A stretch of DNA of 64,000 bases, from NCBI GenBank assembly GCA_038246785.1, contig JBBRVP010000005.1, positions 81,059-145,058 on the forward strand, given 5' to 3'. This document shows positions 32,292 to 41,231 of the stretch, in pieces. A program made the translations under genes and the position numbers. A model generated the notes under the pieces. The model made no database searches and was not told where the DNA came from. It saw only the letters and a list, made by a program, of their open reading frames with translations. The stretch comes from JBBRVP01 sp038246785 (GTDB lineage: Bacteria; Actinomycetota; Actinomycetes; Jiangellales; Jiangellaceae). The first letter of the stretch is position 1; each line of letters starts with the position of its first letter.

Positions 32292-33802
32292 GCACCCGCC
32301 TCGGCCAGTGCGCTGCGCAGCCGCCCCAGGGTGCGCTCTCGCCCGAGCAGCTCGATCGACTCGAACAGCGGCGGTGAGATCCGTCGCCCGGTGACGGCGA
32401 CGCGCACCGGGCCGAACGCGTGCTTGGGCTTGCGGCCGAGGCCGTCCACGAGAGCGGCCCGAAGCGCCCCCTCGACCGCTGCGGCGTCGGTCGCAGGCAG
32501 CGCCTCGAGGGCGTCCACGGCTGCCGCGAGCACCGCGCGGGACGCGTCGTCGAGCGTGGCCGCGACCGCATCCGGGTCGCGGCTGAAGCGGTCGTCACCG
32601 ACGAAGAGGAAGCCGAGCATGTCGACGCACTCGGACAGCACCGTCATCCGCTCCTGCACCAGCGGCGTCGCGGCCTGCAGCAGCGCCATGTCCGCCGGGT
32701 CGATCGGGTCGCTCACGAGGCCGGCGGCCCGCAGGAAGGGGACCATCCGCTCAGCGAGCTCGATCGCCGGCAACGCGCGCAGCCAGACGCCGTTGATCGC
32801 CTCGCACTTCCGCAGGTCGAACTGTGCCGGGTTGGGGTTGACCCGTGCGATGTCGAAGGCGGCGGCCATCTCGTCCATGCCGAAGATGTCGCGGTCCTCG
32901 CCGATCGACCAGCCGAGCAGGGCCAGGTAGTTGAGCAGTCCCTCCGGCAGGAACCCGCGGTCGCGGTAGTGCGCCAGGGCCGACTCCGGGTCACGTTTGG
33001 ACAGCTTGGTGTTGCCCCGTCCCATGACGTAGGGCAGGTGACCGAAGCGCGGCATCGCCCCCGTCGAGACGCCGACCTCACGCAGTGCCGTGTGCAGGGC
33101 GACCTGGCGCGGCGTGGAGGACAGCAGGTCCTCGCCGCGCAGGACGTGCGTGATCCCCATGACCGCGTCGTCGACCGGGTTGACCAGCGGGTAGAGCGGA
33201 CTGCCGTTGGCCCGGACGATGACGTAGTCGGGCACCTGGTCGGCGCCGAAGGTGACCTCGCCGCGCACCAGGTCTGCGAAGACGACCGGCTCGTCGGGCA
33301 TCCGGAAGCGCAGCACCGGCTCGCGACCGTCCGCGCGGTAGGCCCTCACCTGCTCCGCAGCGATCGACCGACAGTGCCCGTCGTAGCCGGACATGCGGCC
33401 CTCGGCGCGGGCGCGGGTACGCCGCTCGTCCAGCTCCCCCGGGGAGCAGTAGCAGTCGTAGGCGTGACCCGCCTCGCGCAGCCGGCGGGCCGCGTCGGCG
33501 TACAGACCGGTTCGCTCGGACTGCCGGTACGGCTCGTGTGGACCGCCGACCTCCGGGCCCTCGTCCCAGGACAGGCCCAGCCAGCGCAAGGCGTCCAGCA
33601 GCCCGGCGTAGGACTGCTCGGAGTCGCGCGCGGCATCGGTGTCCTCGACCCGGAACACGAACGTCCCGCCGTGGTGGCGGGCAAAGGCCCAGTTGAACAG
33701 CGCCGTACGCACATTGCCCACGTGCAGATCACCGGTCGGTGAGGGGCAGAAGCGCACCCGAACCTGCTCCGGCGCGAGGTCGCCGAGCACGCGGTCAGCC
33801 AC
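32288..33802 (-). CDS. gltX: Glutamyl-tRNA synthetase
   Basis: 504-aa class I synthetase. RFCPSPTGDLHVGNVRTALF (HIGH-type motif HVGN), RVEDTDAARDSEQSY, VIVRANGSPLYPLVNPVDD, VLRGEDLLSS and NTKLSKRDP (KMSKS type). Discriminating or non-discriminating cannot be seen directly. GTG start overlaps the previous stop by 8 nt. Confidence 0.96.
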   Translation of the reverse strand: MADRVLGDLAPEQVRVRFCPSPTGDLHVGNVRTALFNWAFARHHGGTFVFRVEDTDAARDSEQSYAGLLDALRWLGLSWDEGPEVGGPHEPYRQSERTGLYADAARRLREAGHAYDCYCSPGELDERRTRARAEGRMSGYDGHCRSIAAEQVRAYRADGREPVLRFRMPDEPVVFADLVRGEVTFGADQVPDYVIVRANGSPLYPLVNPVDDAVMGITHVLRGEDLLSSTPRQVALHTALREVGVSTGAMPRFGHLPYVMGRGNTKLSKRDPESALAHYRDRGFLPEGLLNYLALLGWSIGEDRDIFGMDEMAAAFDIARVNPNPAQFDLRKCEAINGVWLRALPAIELAERMVPFLRAAGLVSDPIDPADMALLQAATPLVQERMTVLSECVDMLGFLFVGDDRFSRDPDAVAATLDDASRAVLAAAVDALEALPATDAAAVEGALRAALVDGLGRKPKHAFGPVRVAVTGRRISPPLFESIELLGRERTLGRLRSALAEAGA

Positions 33803-34574
33803 CGGACACCACCGGGTTGCTCAGCGTCCCGATGCCCTCGATGCTCACCGAGACCTCGTCACCGGCCACGACCTGTCCCACGCCGGCCGGAGTGCCGGTG
33901 AGGATGACGTCGCCGGGCAGGAGCGTGAACGCGGCCGATACGTGAGCGACGAGGTCGATGGTGTCGTGGACCATCTGCGAGGTCCGGCCGTGCTGGCGGC
34001 GCTGGCCGTTGACGGTGCAGGAAACCTCGACGTCAGTCGGGTCGAGGTCGGTGACGATCCACGGGCCGAGCGGGCAGAACGTGTCGAAGCCCTTGGCCCG
34101 CGCCCACTGGCCGTCGCTGCGCTGCAGGTCGCGGGCGGTCACGTCGTTGGCCGCGGTGTAGCCCAACACCACCTCCGGCACCCGCTCTCGGGGCACGTCC
34201 TTGCACACTCGTCCGATGACGACGGCCAGCTCGGCCTCGTGGTGGACCTCCGCGGACTGGGCGGGCAGCACGATCGGCTCGTCCGGCCCGATGACCGCCG
34301 TGTTGGGCTTGAGGAAAAGCAGCGGCTCGGTCGGCACGTCGCCGCCCATCTCGGTCGCATGGTCGGCGTAGTTCTTGCCGATGCCAACGACCTTGCTGCG
34401 TGGGATGACCGGTGAGAGCAGGCGTACGTCGGCCAGCGGGAGACGCTCGCCCGTCGGCTGGACGGAGCGGAACAGGGGGTCGCCGTCCAGCACGGTGAGC
34501 ACGGCGGCGCCGTCGGAGCCCTCGACGAGGGCGAAACGGTGCTCGTCACCGGTGGTGAACCTCGCGATGCGCAC
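33795..34574 (-). CDS. Fumarylacetoacetate hydrolase-family protein
   Basis: 259-aa enzyme of the FAH fold. GIGKNYADHATEMG, LKPNTAVIGPDEPIVLP, HHEAELAVVIGRV (metal-binding Glu residues), NDVTARDLQ and GDVILTGTPAGVG are the family blocks. Its probable activity is on a beta-diketone or a 2-hydroxyhepta-dienedioate type acid. The GTG at 34574 gives RIARFTTGDEHRF. In Mycobacterium a homologue (Rv2993c) also precedes gltX. Confidence 0.9.
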   Translation of the reverse strand: MRIARFTTGDEHRFALVEGSDGAAVLTVLDGDPLFRSVQPTGERLPLADVRLLSPVIPRSKVVGIGKNYADHATEMGGDVPTEPLLFLKPNTAVIGPDEPIVLPAQSAEVHHEAELAVVIGRVCKDVPRERVPEVVLGYTAANDVTARDLQRSDGQWARAKGFDTFCPLGPWIVTDLDPTDVEVSCTVNGQRRQHGRTSQMVHDTIDLVAHVSAAFTLLPGDVILTGTPAGVGQVVAGDEVSVSIEGIGTLSNPVVSGG

Positions 34575-34590
34575 GGTCGGACAGGGTATG

Positions 34591-35517
34591 TCAGCCGGTC
34601 GCCCGGGATGTGGCTCGGTCGTGGACGACGGCCGCGAACGTCGCTGCGATGTGCCGGTAGCCCGCGTCGTTGGCGTGGATGTCGGTCCTGCTGCACATCC
34701 AGGTGAGCCGGCAGACGGTGGCGACATCGCGCGGGACGCGACCGCGCGGGCTGTCGACGAGTCCGGTGCGGCCGGTGCCGAATGTCGCGGCGACGTCAGC
34801 GACCTGCGCGCCCGCCGCCCGGTAGACCCGGGCCAGCACGGCGTTGGTGCGCGCCATCAGCCGCGCGCTCTGCCGTGCGAACGGGCGTAGCTGCGGCCCG
34901 AGCAGCCAGGTGGCCAGCAGCGGGTCGTAGTAGGTCATCCCGACCACCTGCACGCCGGGCGCGGCGGCGCGCAGCCGGCGCAGCGCGCCGGCGACGTCCG
35001 AGCGCAGCGGCGGCAGCACGTCGTCGACGCACGCGCGGCGGTCCGCCGGACCGCCGCCCGTGCAGCGCAGGACGTCGTTGGCGCCGATGTCGATCGTCAC
35101 GAGCCGCACCCGACCGCGGTGCGCGCTCAGGAAGGACTCGGCCTGGGCGAGCTGGCTCCCGCGGGCGTACAGGCACACCCCACCCGCCCGCAGCGACCGG
35201 GCCGTCTCGCCCGAGCAGCCGAACGCCTGCAGCCGCAGGCCCGGCTCCCGCTCGCGCAGCCGGTCGGCGAGCCGGCCGGCGTAGCCGGTCGCGGGGTCGT
35301 CGCCGGTCCCGGGCTGGTAGCCGGCGGCAAGGGAGTCGCCGAGCGAGACGTACCACGTCGTCGCCGGCGTGAGGCTCGGCGGCGGGGTGGTCGAAGCGCC
35401 GGGCGGCGCTGCGGCGGACGCGCCGCCGCCAGCGTCGCCCGCCGAGCAGCCGGCGAGCGCCGCGAGCGCCGTCAGCGCGGCCGCGAGGCGGCGGAAGGGT
35501 CGGCGCGGCGCATCCAC
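34591..35517 (-). CDS. SGNH-hydrolase lipoprotein
   Basis: 308 aa. Lipoprotein signal LAAALTALAALAGC (lipobox Cys near residue 25), Ala/Pro/Thr linker to residue 50, then a GDSL-type hydrolase: VSLGDSLAAGYQ (catalytic Ser), TIDIGANDVL (Asn block) and TDIHANDAGYRHIA (Asp-x-x-His). It is secreted and attached to the membrane, and probably esterase-like. GTG start at 35517. Confidence 0.85.
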   Translation of the reverse strand: MDAPRRPFRRLAAALTALAALAGCSAGDAGGGASAAAPPGASTTPPPSLTPATTWYVSLGDSLAAGYQPGTGDDPATGYAGRLADRLREREPGLRLQAFGCSGETARSLRAGGVCLYARGSQLAQAESFLSAHRGRVRLVTIDIGANDVLRCTGGGPADRRACVDDVLPPLRSDVAGALRRLRAAAPGVQVVGMTYYDPLLATWLLGPQLRPFARQSARLMARTNAVLARVYRAAGAQVADVAATFGTGRTGLVDSPRGRVPRDVATVCRLTWMCSRTDIHANDAGYRHIAATFAAVVHDRATSRATG

Positions 35518-35572
35518 CTGCCTAGTCTGGGCCGGTGTCGCCCCCGGCCGCCTCCCGACGCTCGACTCGGCC

Positions 35573-36445
35573 GTGCTGACGCTGCCGGCCGCGGAGTGGG
35601 CAGCGGAGGCGCTGGCGCATGCGGCGCGCGCCGACGCGCTCACCGCTGGCCACCGGGCACGCGCGGCGCTCGGTGAGCGGCACCCGGTCGAGGACTTCCT
35701 GTTCAGCTACTACTCCGGGAGACCGTCACGGCTGCGGCGGTGGCACCCGGGCGCCGACGTACGCCTGGCGAGCGGACCGGCGGGGGCTGCGCCGCAGGCC
35801 GCCTGGCGCTGGTACGCCAGTGACGGCGACGGCTCGGTCGCTCTCGACGTCGGGGGCTACCTGACTGACCGCGCAGACCTCGTGCGCTTCGTGCGGCGAC
35901 TGCTGTCGGCCACCGCGGCCCGTCCGGCGTGGACCGGCTGCTTCGGCCTGCACGAGTGGGCGATGGTCTACCGCCAGGACGAGCACCGCCACCCGCTGCG
36001 GCTGCGCCTGGGCGGAGTGGGCACCGATGCGGTGGTCGAGTCGTCGACGATCCGGTGCACGCACGTCGACGCGTTCCGCTTCTTCTCCCCTGCGGCGGTT
36101 CAGCGCAACCGCGTCCAGCCCACGCGGGCCACCCAGGTCGAGGACGAGCAGCCCGGCTGCCTGCACGCCTCGATGGACCTCTACAAGTGGGCAACGAAGC
36201 TGGGCCCGGCGGTGCGCGGCGACCTGCTGCTCGACTGCTTCGAGCTCGCCCGGGACCTGCGCGAGCTGGACATGCGGGCCTCGCCGTACGACCTGTCCGC
36301 TCTGGGCTACCAGCCCGTGCGGGTCGAGACGGCGCAGGGCCGCGCCGAGTACGTCGCCGCACAGCGGGCCCTCGCCCGCCGCGCCGCACCGCTGCGGGCG
36401 CGCCTCGTCGCCGTGTGCGACGACCTGCTCGCCGTCCCTGGCTGA
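35573..36445 (+). CDS. Conserved actinobacterial protein annotated as 3-methyladenine DNA glycosylase-like
   Basis: 290-aa soluble protein. HPVEDFLFSYYSGRPSRLRRWHPG near the N-terminus, CFGLHEWAMVYRQDEHRHPLRLRLG, STIRCTHVDAFRFFSPAA and LDCFELARDLRELDMRASPYDL. These blocks occur in a widespread actinobacterial family labelled 3-methyladenine DNA glycosylase, but no helix-hairpin-helix or known catalytic motif is visible, so the label is unproven. The GTG at 35573 is the likely start, since the open frame upstream overlaps the SGNH lipoprotein. Confidence 0.8.
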   Translation: MLTLPAAEWAAEALAHAARADALTAGHRARAALGERHPVEDFLFSYYSGRPSRLRRWHPGADVRLASGPAGAAPQAAWRWYASDGDGSVALDVGGYLTDRADLVRFVRRLLSATAARPAWTGCFGLHEWAMVYRQDEHRHPLRLRLGGVGTDAVVESSTIRCTHVDAFRFFSPAAVQRNRVQPTRATQVEDEQPGCLHASMDLYKWATKLGPAVRGDLLLDCFELARDLRELDMRASPYDLSALGYQPVRVETAQGRAEYVAAQRALARRAAPLRARLVAVCDDLLAVPG

Positions 36446-36503
36446 TCACCGCCCCCCAGGTGGGCCGGCTCCCCGCCGGGAACGGTTGTGGTCTGCTGGC
36501 GGC

Positions 36504-37244
36504 ATGACACAGGAACGCTGGACCGCAGTCGACGGCTACCTCGACGAGGTGCTGGGGCTGCACGAGGACCCGGTGCTCGAGTCGGCGCTGCAGGCCAGCA
36601 GCGCCGCCGGACTCCCACCGATCCAGGTGTCGCCGACGCAGGGCCGGCTGCTCTACCTGCTGGCCCGGCTGCGGGGGGCCCGGCGCATCCTCGAGATCGG
36701 CACCCTCGGCGGCTACAGCGCTATCTGGCTGGCCCGCGCGCTGCCACCGGACGGCCGGCTGGTCTCGTGCGAGATCGACCCTCACCACGCCGCCGTCGCC
36801 CGGGCCAACCTCGCCCGAGCCGGCCTGGACGGCGTGGCCGAGGTCCGCGTCGGGCCTGCTGTGCAGACGCTGGCCCGGCTGAGCGAGGAGGGCACGGACC
36901 CGTACGACCTCGTCTTCATCGATGCCGACAAGCCCAGCAACCCGGACTACTTCGCTGGAGCGCTCCGACTGGCCCTCCCGGGGACGGTGGTGGTCGTCGA
37001 CAACGTCGTCCGAGACGGCGCCGTCGTCGACGCCGACAGCGAGGACGCCGGCGTGCAGGGCACCCGCCGCGTGCTGGAGGCGATGGCCGCGGAGCCTTCG
37101 GTGGAGGTGACGGCCGTGCAGACCGTCGGGTCCAAGGGCTACGACGGCTTCGCGCTCGCACTCGTGCGCGGCGCAGTCGCGGCTGAGTCAGCGCCGCCGC
37201 CGAGCCGAGCCGAGATCGGTGAGCTGCTCGATCTGGCGGAGTAG
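36504..37244 (+). CDS. Class I O-methyltransferase (family 3)
   Basis: 246 aa. SAM site ILEIGTLGGYSAIWLARALP, VSCEIDPHHAAVARANL, LVFIDADKPSNPDYFAGAL (metal site) and VVVDNVVRDGAVVD. Resembles caffeoyl-CoA or catechol O-methyltransferases. Substrate unknown. Its last 19 codons overlap, on the opposite strand, the 3' end of the acyltransferase (37188-37244). Confidence 0.9.
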   Translation: MTQERWTAVDGYLDEVLGLHEDPVLESALQASSAAGLPPIQVSPTQGRLLYLLARLRGARRILEIGTLGGYSAIWLARALPPDGRLVSCEIDPHHAAVARANLARAGLDGVAEVRVGPAVQTLARLSEEGTDPYDLVFIDADKPSNPDYFAGALRLALPGTVVVVDNVVRDGAVVDADSEDAGVQGTRRVLEAMAAEPSVEVTAVQTVGSKGYDGFALALVRGAVAAESAPPPSRAEIGELLDLAE

Positions 37245-39182
37245 CCGCGGCGCCACCCACTCGCTCGCCCGGTGGGTGAAGTGCGACCCGTCCCAGCGCA
37301 GCACCATGCCGTTGATCTCGTCCGGGCACGGTGGGCCGCCGGGGCACACCAGCGCAGGGAAGTCGTACACGACGACGCCGGGGTGGCGAGCCGCGAACTC
37401 CTCGATGATCGAGTCCATGGTCCCGTAGTTGTCCTCACCGGGTCCGTCGGCGGCGCAGCGGCCGACGTTCTCGGGCTCCTGGCAGAAGCGGTAGTGCCGC
37501 TTGCCGCGCGGCACCACCTTGGAGATGACGATGGTCGCCCCACGGGCGGAGAGCGCCCGATAGCTCTGCTCGAGCCCCTGCAGCACGAGCGCGCGGTGTT
37601 CGGGCGTGCCGGGCTCCACGATGCGCCCGTCGGCGGTGCGCATCGGCATGCGCTCGCGCACGGACTCCATGAAGACGACGTCGGGGTCGTAGTCACGGAC
37701 CAGGTCGGCGTAGCGCCGCGGGATCGCGTCGTCGCAGTCCTGGGAGAAGTCGAACGGCTGTTTCGTCAGCTGGTCCACCTGGAAGGTGCCGGCGATCCCG
37801 CAGCCCACCCAGGCCCCTCCGATGACGCGGATGCCTTGCTGCGCACCGACTTCGCCCAACGCAGGCTGCAGTCCCTTGGCGATCGAGTCACCCACGACCG
37901 CGAGGGTCGGAGCGTTCGGGTCGGTGGAGCCGAGGACCCGGATCTGGCCGACCTTGCCCCCGATGGCCCAATCGGGTGGGGCCGCGCCGCGGGTGCCGGC
38001 CACGGCGGCACCTGCGACCAGCGCGAGCAGCACGGGCGCGATGGCGAACACCCGGACTGGGGTCAGGGACAGCCCGAGGAAGCGGCCGCGGCGGATGGGC
38101 CGTTCGAGCAGGTAGTAGGAGGCCGCGGTGACCGCCACCAGCAGCGCCACCCGGAACGCGTCGAGGGCGGTCCCGCGCAGCCCCGTGAGCGACTCGTCGA
38201 CCCACAGGATGATCGGCCAGTGGAAGATGTACAACCCGTACGACACGGCACCCACCCAGACGACCGCCGGGTGCGACAGCAGCCCGGTGGCCGGACCACC
38301 CGACCCCTTCTCCAACCCCAGGATCAGCGCCGCGACGGCGACTGCGAACGCCAGCGACCCGCCGCGGTAGTAGCCCGTCGAGGCGTCGGTCACGACGACG
38401 AAGGAGGCGGCCACTGCGATCAGGCCGCCCAGGGCCACGCCGTTCCACGTCCAGCGCCGGCCGGGCGCGCCGAGCCCGGTGCGCCGCAGGGCGAGCGCGA
38501 GCAGCGCGCCCACCAGGAGCTCGTGGATGCGGGAGTCCGTGCCGTAGTAGGCCCGGGACGCGCCCGTGCGGCCCAGCACCGCCATCGCGGTGACCGACCC
38601 GGCGATCCCGACCGCGACGACGGCCGCGAGCACCTTCGCCCGGCCCCGGGCGAGCCACAGCGCCAGCAGCACCGCCAGCGGCCAGAGCAGGTAGAACTGC
38701 TCCTCGATGGCGAGCGACCACATGTGGCGCAGCGGCGAGGGGTCGCTGAACTCGGCGAAGTAGGACTGCCCCGAGACGATGAAACGCCAGTTGGCGACGT
38801 AGAGCAGCGTTGCGAGGGAGTCGCCGCGCAAGGAATAGCGCACCTCGTCGGAGGCAACAGTGCCCGCATAGACACACACGGCGCCCACCACCAGCAGCAT
38901 GGGCGGCATGAGCCGGCGGATCCGCCGGGTCCAGAAGCGGTGGAGGACGATCCGCCCCGTAGCGGCGTGCTCGACCAGCAGGAGGGATGTGATGAGGTAG
39001 CCGGACAGGACGAAGAAGGCGTCGACGCCGAGGAAGCCGCCTGGCAGCCAGCGGTAGCCAAGGTGGTAGACGACCACGGCCACCACGGCGAGGGCACGGA
39101 TGCCGTCCAGCGCGGACCGGTGCGCGAACCGCTCGACGGGTGGCGCGTCGGCCGCGGGAAGCGGTGTCGTCGTTGTCGTCAT
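37188..39182 (-). CDS. Acyltransferase-3/SGNH fusion membrane protein (OafA/YrhL type)
   Basis: 664 aa. N-terminal acyltransferase 3 domain: HRSALDGIRALAVVAVVVYH (catalytic His region), GFLGVDAFFVLSGYLITSLL, RRIRRLMPPMLLV and HMWSLAIEEQFYLLWPLAVL, with about 10 membrane helices. C-terminal SGNH domain (from about residue 410): AVVGDSIAKGLQPAL, and DGSHFTHRASEWVAP as the Asp-x-x-His block. Proteins of this layout O-acylate surface polysaccharides or lipids. It is 41 nt downstream of the Asn-synthetase-like gene, so they form an operon. Confidence 0.9.
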   Translation of the reverse strand: MTTTTTPLPAADAPPVERFAHRSALDGIRALAVVAVVVYHLGYRWLPGGFLGVDAFFVLSGYLITSLLLVEHAATGRIVLHRFWTRRIRRLMPPMLLVVGAVCVYAGTVASDEVRYSLRGDSLATLLYVANWRFIVSGQSYFAEFSDPSPLRHMWSLAIEEQFYLLWPLAVLLALWLARGRAKVLAAVVAVGIAGSVTAMAVLGRTGASRAYYGTDSRIHELLVGALLALALRRTGLGAPGRRWTWNGVALGGLIAVAASFVVVTDASTGYYRGGSLAFAVAVAALILGLEKGSGGPATGLLSHPAVVWVGAVSYGLYIFHWPIILWVDESLTGLRGTALDAFRVALLVAVTAASYYLLERPIRRGRFLGLSLTPVRVFAIAPVLLALVAGAAVAGTRGAAPPDWAIGGKVGQIRVLGSTDPNAPTLAVVGDSIAKGLQPALGEVGAQQGIRVIGGAWVGCGIAGTFQVDQLTKQPFDFSQDCDDAIPRRYADLVRDYDPDVVFMESVRERMPMRTADGRIVEPGTPEHRALVLQGLEQSYRALSARGATIVISKVVPRGKRHYRFCQEPENVGRCAADGPGEDNYGTMDSIIEEFAARHPGVVVYDFPALVCPGGPPCPDEINGMVLRWDGSHFTHRASEWVAPRLLRQIEQLTDLGSARRRR

Positions 39183-39223
39183 GAGGGGGTCCACGACAGG
39201 GCCGTCGCCTGGCCGGCGGCAGC

Positions 39224-41161
39224 CTAGCGGCGTCGTGCCGCCGCAGTGGCCTCGCGGGGCTCGATGGTCGGCGTCGTCCGGTCGTCGGCTCCGCGCCCGG
39301 TGAGCGCGCGCAGCGCGCGGGAGAGTGGTCGGTTCCCTTCCGAGGGTGTCGTGGACGGCGGGCGGGGAGACCGGTCGCGGACCGCGGCGATGCCCCCGGC
39401 TGCGGTGAACTCCCTGCTCAGCTCGTCGGCGTAGTCGAGGTAGGAGAAGTAGTTGAGCAGCCGGTTGAACCAGCGCATCCGGCGCACGGGGTTGGACCGC
39501 GCCGGGTCGTCCGGGGCCATGATCCGGCGTACGGCGGACTCGACGACGACGTCCTGCGCGGAGACCCGCTCCAGCAGCGCCTCCCCCAGGCGGCGGGCTA
39601 CCTCGCTCTCCCAGAAGACGACGGCGAACGGGGTGGCGGTGGTGGCGACGGGGCGTTCGCGGCGGAGCTCGCTGGAGAAGGGGACGCCGGCCCAGGCGGG
39701 GTAGCACCGGTTGACGACGTCGCGGTGGACGCTGGTGTGCACGCGGTAGGCGGGCGAGCGACCCATCGTCGAGCGGACGTAGCCCAGGGAGTACAGCGGT
39801 CGGATGCCGTTGACGTTCCCGAGCCGGTTCTTGATCCGCCGGCACTGCTCGAACAGGTGCATGTAGTCGAGCTGCTTGAGGCCGCTGACGCCGCGCTGCT
39901 CGAGGCCCTCCGCGATGGCAAGCGCACGCGGCGCGACCAGCTCCGCGCGCACGGCGTCGGCGACCAGGGGGCCGTTGCCGAGGTTGCGGAAGTATTCGCG
40001 GGCGCGCCGCGAAGGGTCCGGCAGAGCACTCGCGTTGTAAAAGGTGGCGCGGGCGAACTCCCCACCCAGGCCCCACAGGGCGACGCGGTGCAGCGCGGCC
40101 TCGCCATGCGGAGGCCGGGTGTGCGGAGTGACGTCGCCGTCTCCGTCGGCGTAGCCCTGGTAGGCCAGGAGGTTGCGCCAGACCGCGTCGCTGGACGGCT
40201 GGCGGACCGCCTCCGACTGGTTGCGCCGCCGCGCCGCCGCAGTCTTGTCGTGGGTGGTCCAGGCGACGGGGTGTTCGAGTCGCGCCACGAGCTGCTCGGC
40301 GAGCTCGAGGTCCAGGTCCGGCGGTGCGGAGGTATAGAACTCGTCGATGATCCCCTGGCGCAGCCCGGCCGCGGCGATGATGCGGGAGTCTCGTCCCCCG
40401 GACAGTGGTACGCGGACGTGCTCGGGCGCCAGCGCCGCCAGGGACGTGTAGAACTCGGACAGCGCCTGCTCCACGAGGTCGGCGGCGTCCCAATCGAGGT
40501 CGGGCTGGAACAGTGGAGTGACGTAGTCGGTGTGCCGGACGTCCAGGCCGTGGGGGGTGTCGGTGGCCCTCACCAGCGTGCGCGGCTGCTCCAGCACGAC
40601 GCCGTCCAGCGCGGTCAGCTCGGACATGAAACGGTCGTGGCACAGGTAGGTCGCCCACCCTGCCGGCGAGGCCGCCACCGTGCCGTAGGCGAACAGCGAG
40701 GCGACCGATCCGCGGTTGGACCACACCGACAGGCCGTCGGTGCCGGCCCGGTAGACCTTGGCGAAACCCGTGGCGTCGATCGCGACGGTGAGCCCGTCCA
40801 CGTCGAGCGCGACGTTGGCGTACGGCGGGTGCATCGCCTCGACCTGCGAGAAGTCCGCCCGCAGCGCCCGCGAGATCGCGATCGGCGCCGGGCCCGCGAC
40901 GGGGATCCGGTCGTGACCGAGCGGGAAGCCGTCGTTGACGCCGAGCGCACCGGCGGCCTCCTCCACCTGCGGCCACGACGGGCTGGCCGCGGACGGCTGC
41001 GACCACGCGAGCAGGGCGACATGGTCCTTGACCACGCAGCGGAAGCGGCGACTGTCGAACAGGTCCGGCAGGCGGTGCTCGACCTGCCGTTGCCAGGCCT
41101 CCACGCGTTCGGCGTCGAGCGGGGCGGCCGAGTGGCAGGCGACCCAGATGACGTGTGCCAC
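39224..41161 (-). CDS. Asparagine-synthetase-like protein lacking the glutaminase cysteine
   Basis: 645 aa. The C-terminal half has the ATP-pyrophosphatase motif RVPLSGGRDSRIIAAAGL, WTTHDKT and GLGGEFARATFYNASAL, similar to asparagine-synthetase-related enzymes in surface-glycan or peptide-modification clusters. The N-terminal half resembles the Ntn-hydrolase fold (VYRAGTDGLSVWSNRGSVA) but begins MAHVIWVACHSAA, so Cys2 for glutamine hydrolysis is missing. It would therefore adenylate a carboxyl group and use another amine, as in lasso-peptide cyclases or beta-lactam synthetase. No precursor peptide was found nearby. GTG start with GAGGAG 8 nt upstream. Confidence 0.8.
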   Translation of the reverse strand: MAHVIWVACHSAAPLDAERVEAWQRQVEHRLPDLFDSRRFRCVVKDHVALLAWSQPSAASPSWPQVEEAAGALGVNDGFPLGHDRIPVAGPAPIAISRALRADFSQVEAMHPPYANVALDVDGLTVAIDATGFAKVYRAGTDGLSVWSNRGSVASLFAYGTVAASPAGWATYLCHDRFMSELTALDGVVLEQPRTLVRATDTPHGLDVRHTDYVTPLFQPDLDWDAADLVEQALSEFYTSLAALAPEHVRVPLSGGRDSRIIAAAGLRQGIIDEFYTSAPPDLDLELAEQLVARLEHPVAWTTHDKTAAARRRNQSEAVRQPSSDAVWRNLLAYQGYADGDGDVTPHTRPPHGEAALHRVALWGLGGEFARATFYNASALPDPSRRAREYFRNLGNGPLVADAVRAELVAPRALAIAEGLEQRGVSGLKQLDYMHLFEQCRRIKNRLGNVNGIRPLYSLGYVRSTMGRSPAYRVHTSVHRDVVNRCYPAWAGVPFSSELRRERPVATTATPFAVVFWESEVARRLGEALLERVSAQDVVVESAVRRIMAPDDPARSNPVRRMRWFNRLLNYFSYLDYADELSREFTAAGGIAAVRDRSPRPPSTTPSEGNRPLSRALRALTGRGADDRTTPTIEPREATAAARRR

Positions 41162-41231
41162 GTGGTCGCTCCTCGGTTGTGGTGGTCAGGTCGCGCCTCA
41201 AGTCGTCGCCGCGGGCACGCGAGATCTCATC

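Noticed and set aside
37188..41201. A 1337-codon frame that seems to fuse the acyltransferase to a long N-terminal half
   Set aside because: The upstream half is a shadow frame of the asparagine-synthetase-like gene; the domain begins at the ATG at 39182.
39224..41231. Lasso-peptide cluster around the asparagine-synthetase-like gene
   Set aside because: No precursor peptide, leader-binding (RRE) protein or transglutaminase-like protease could be found next to it.
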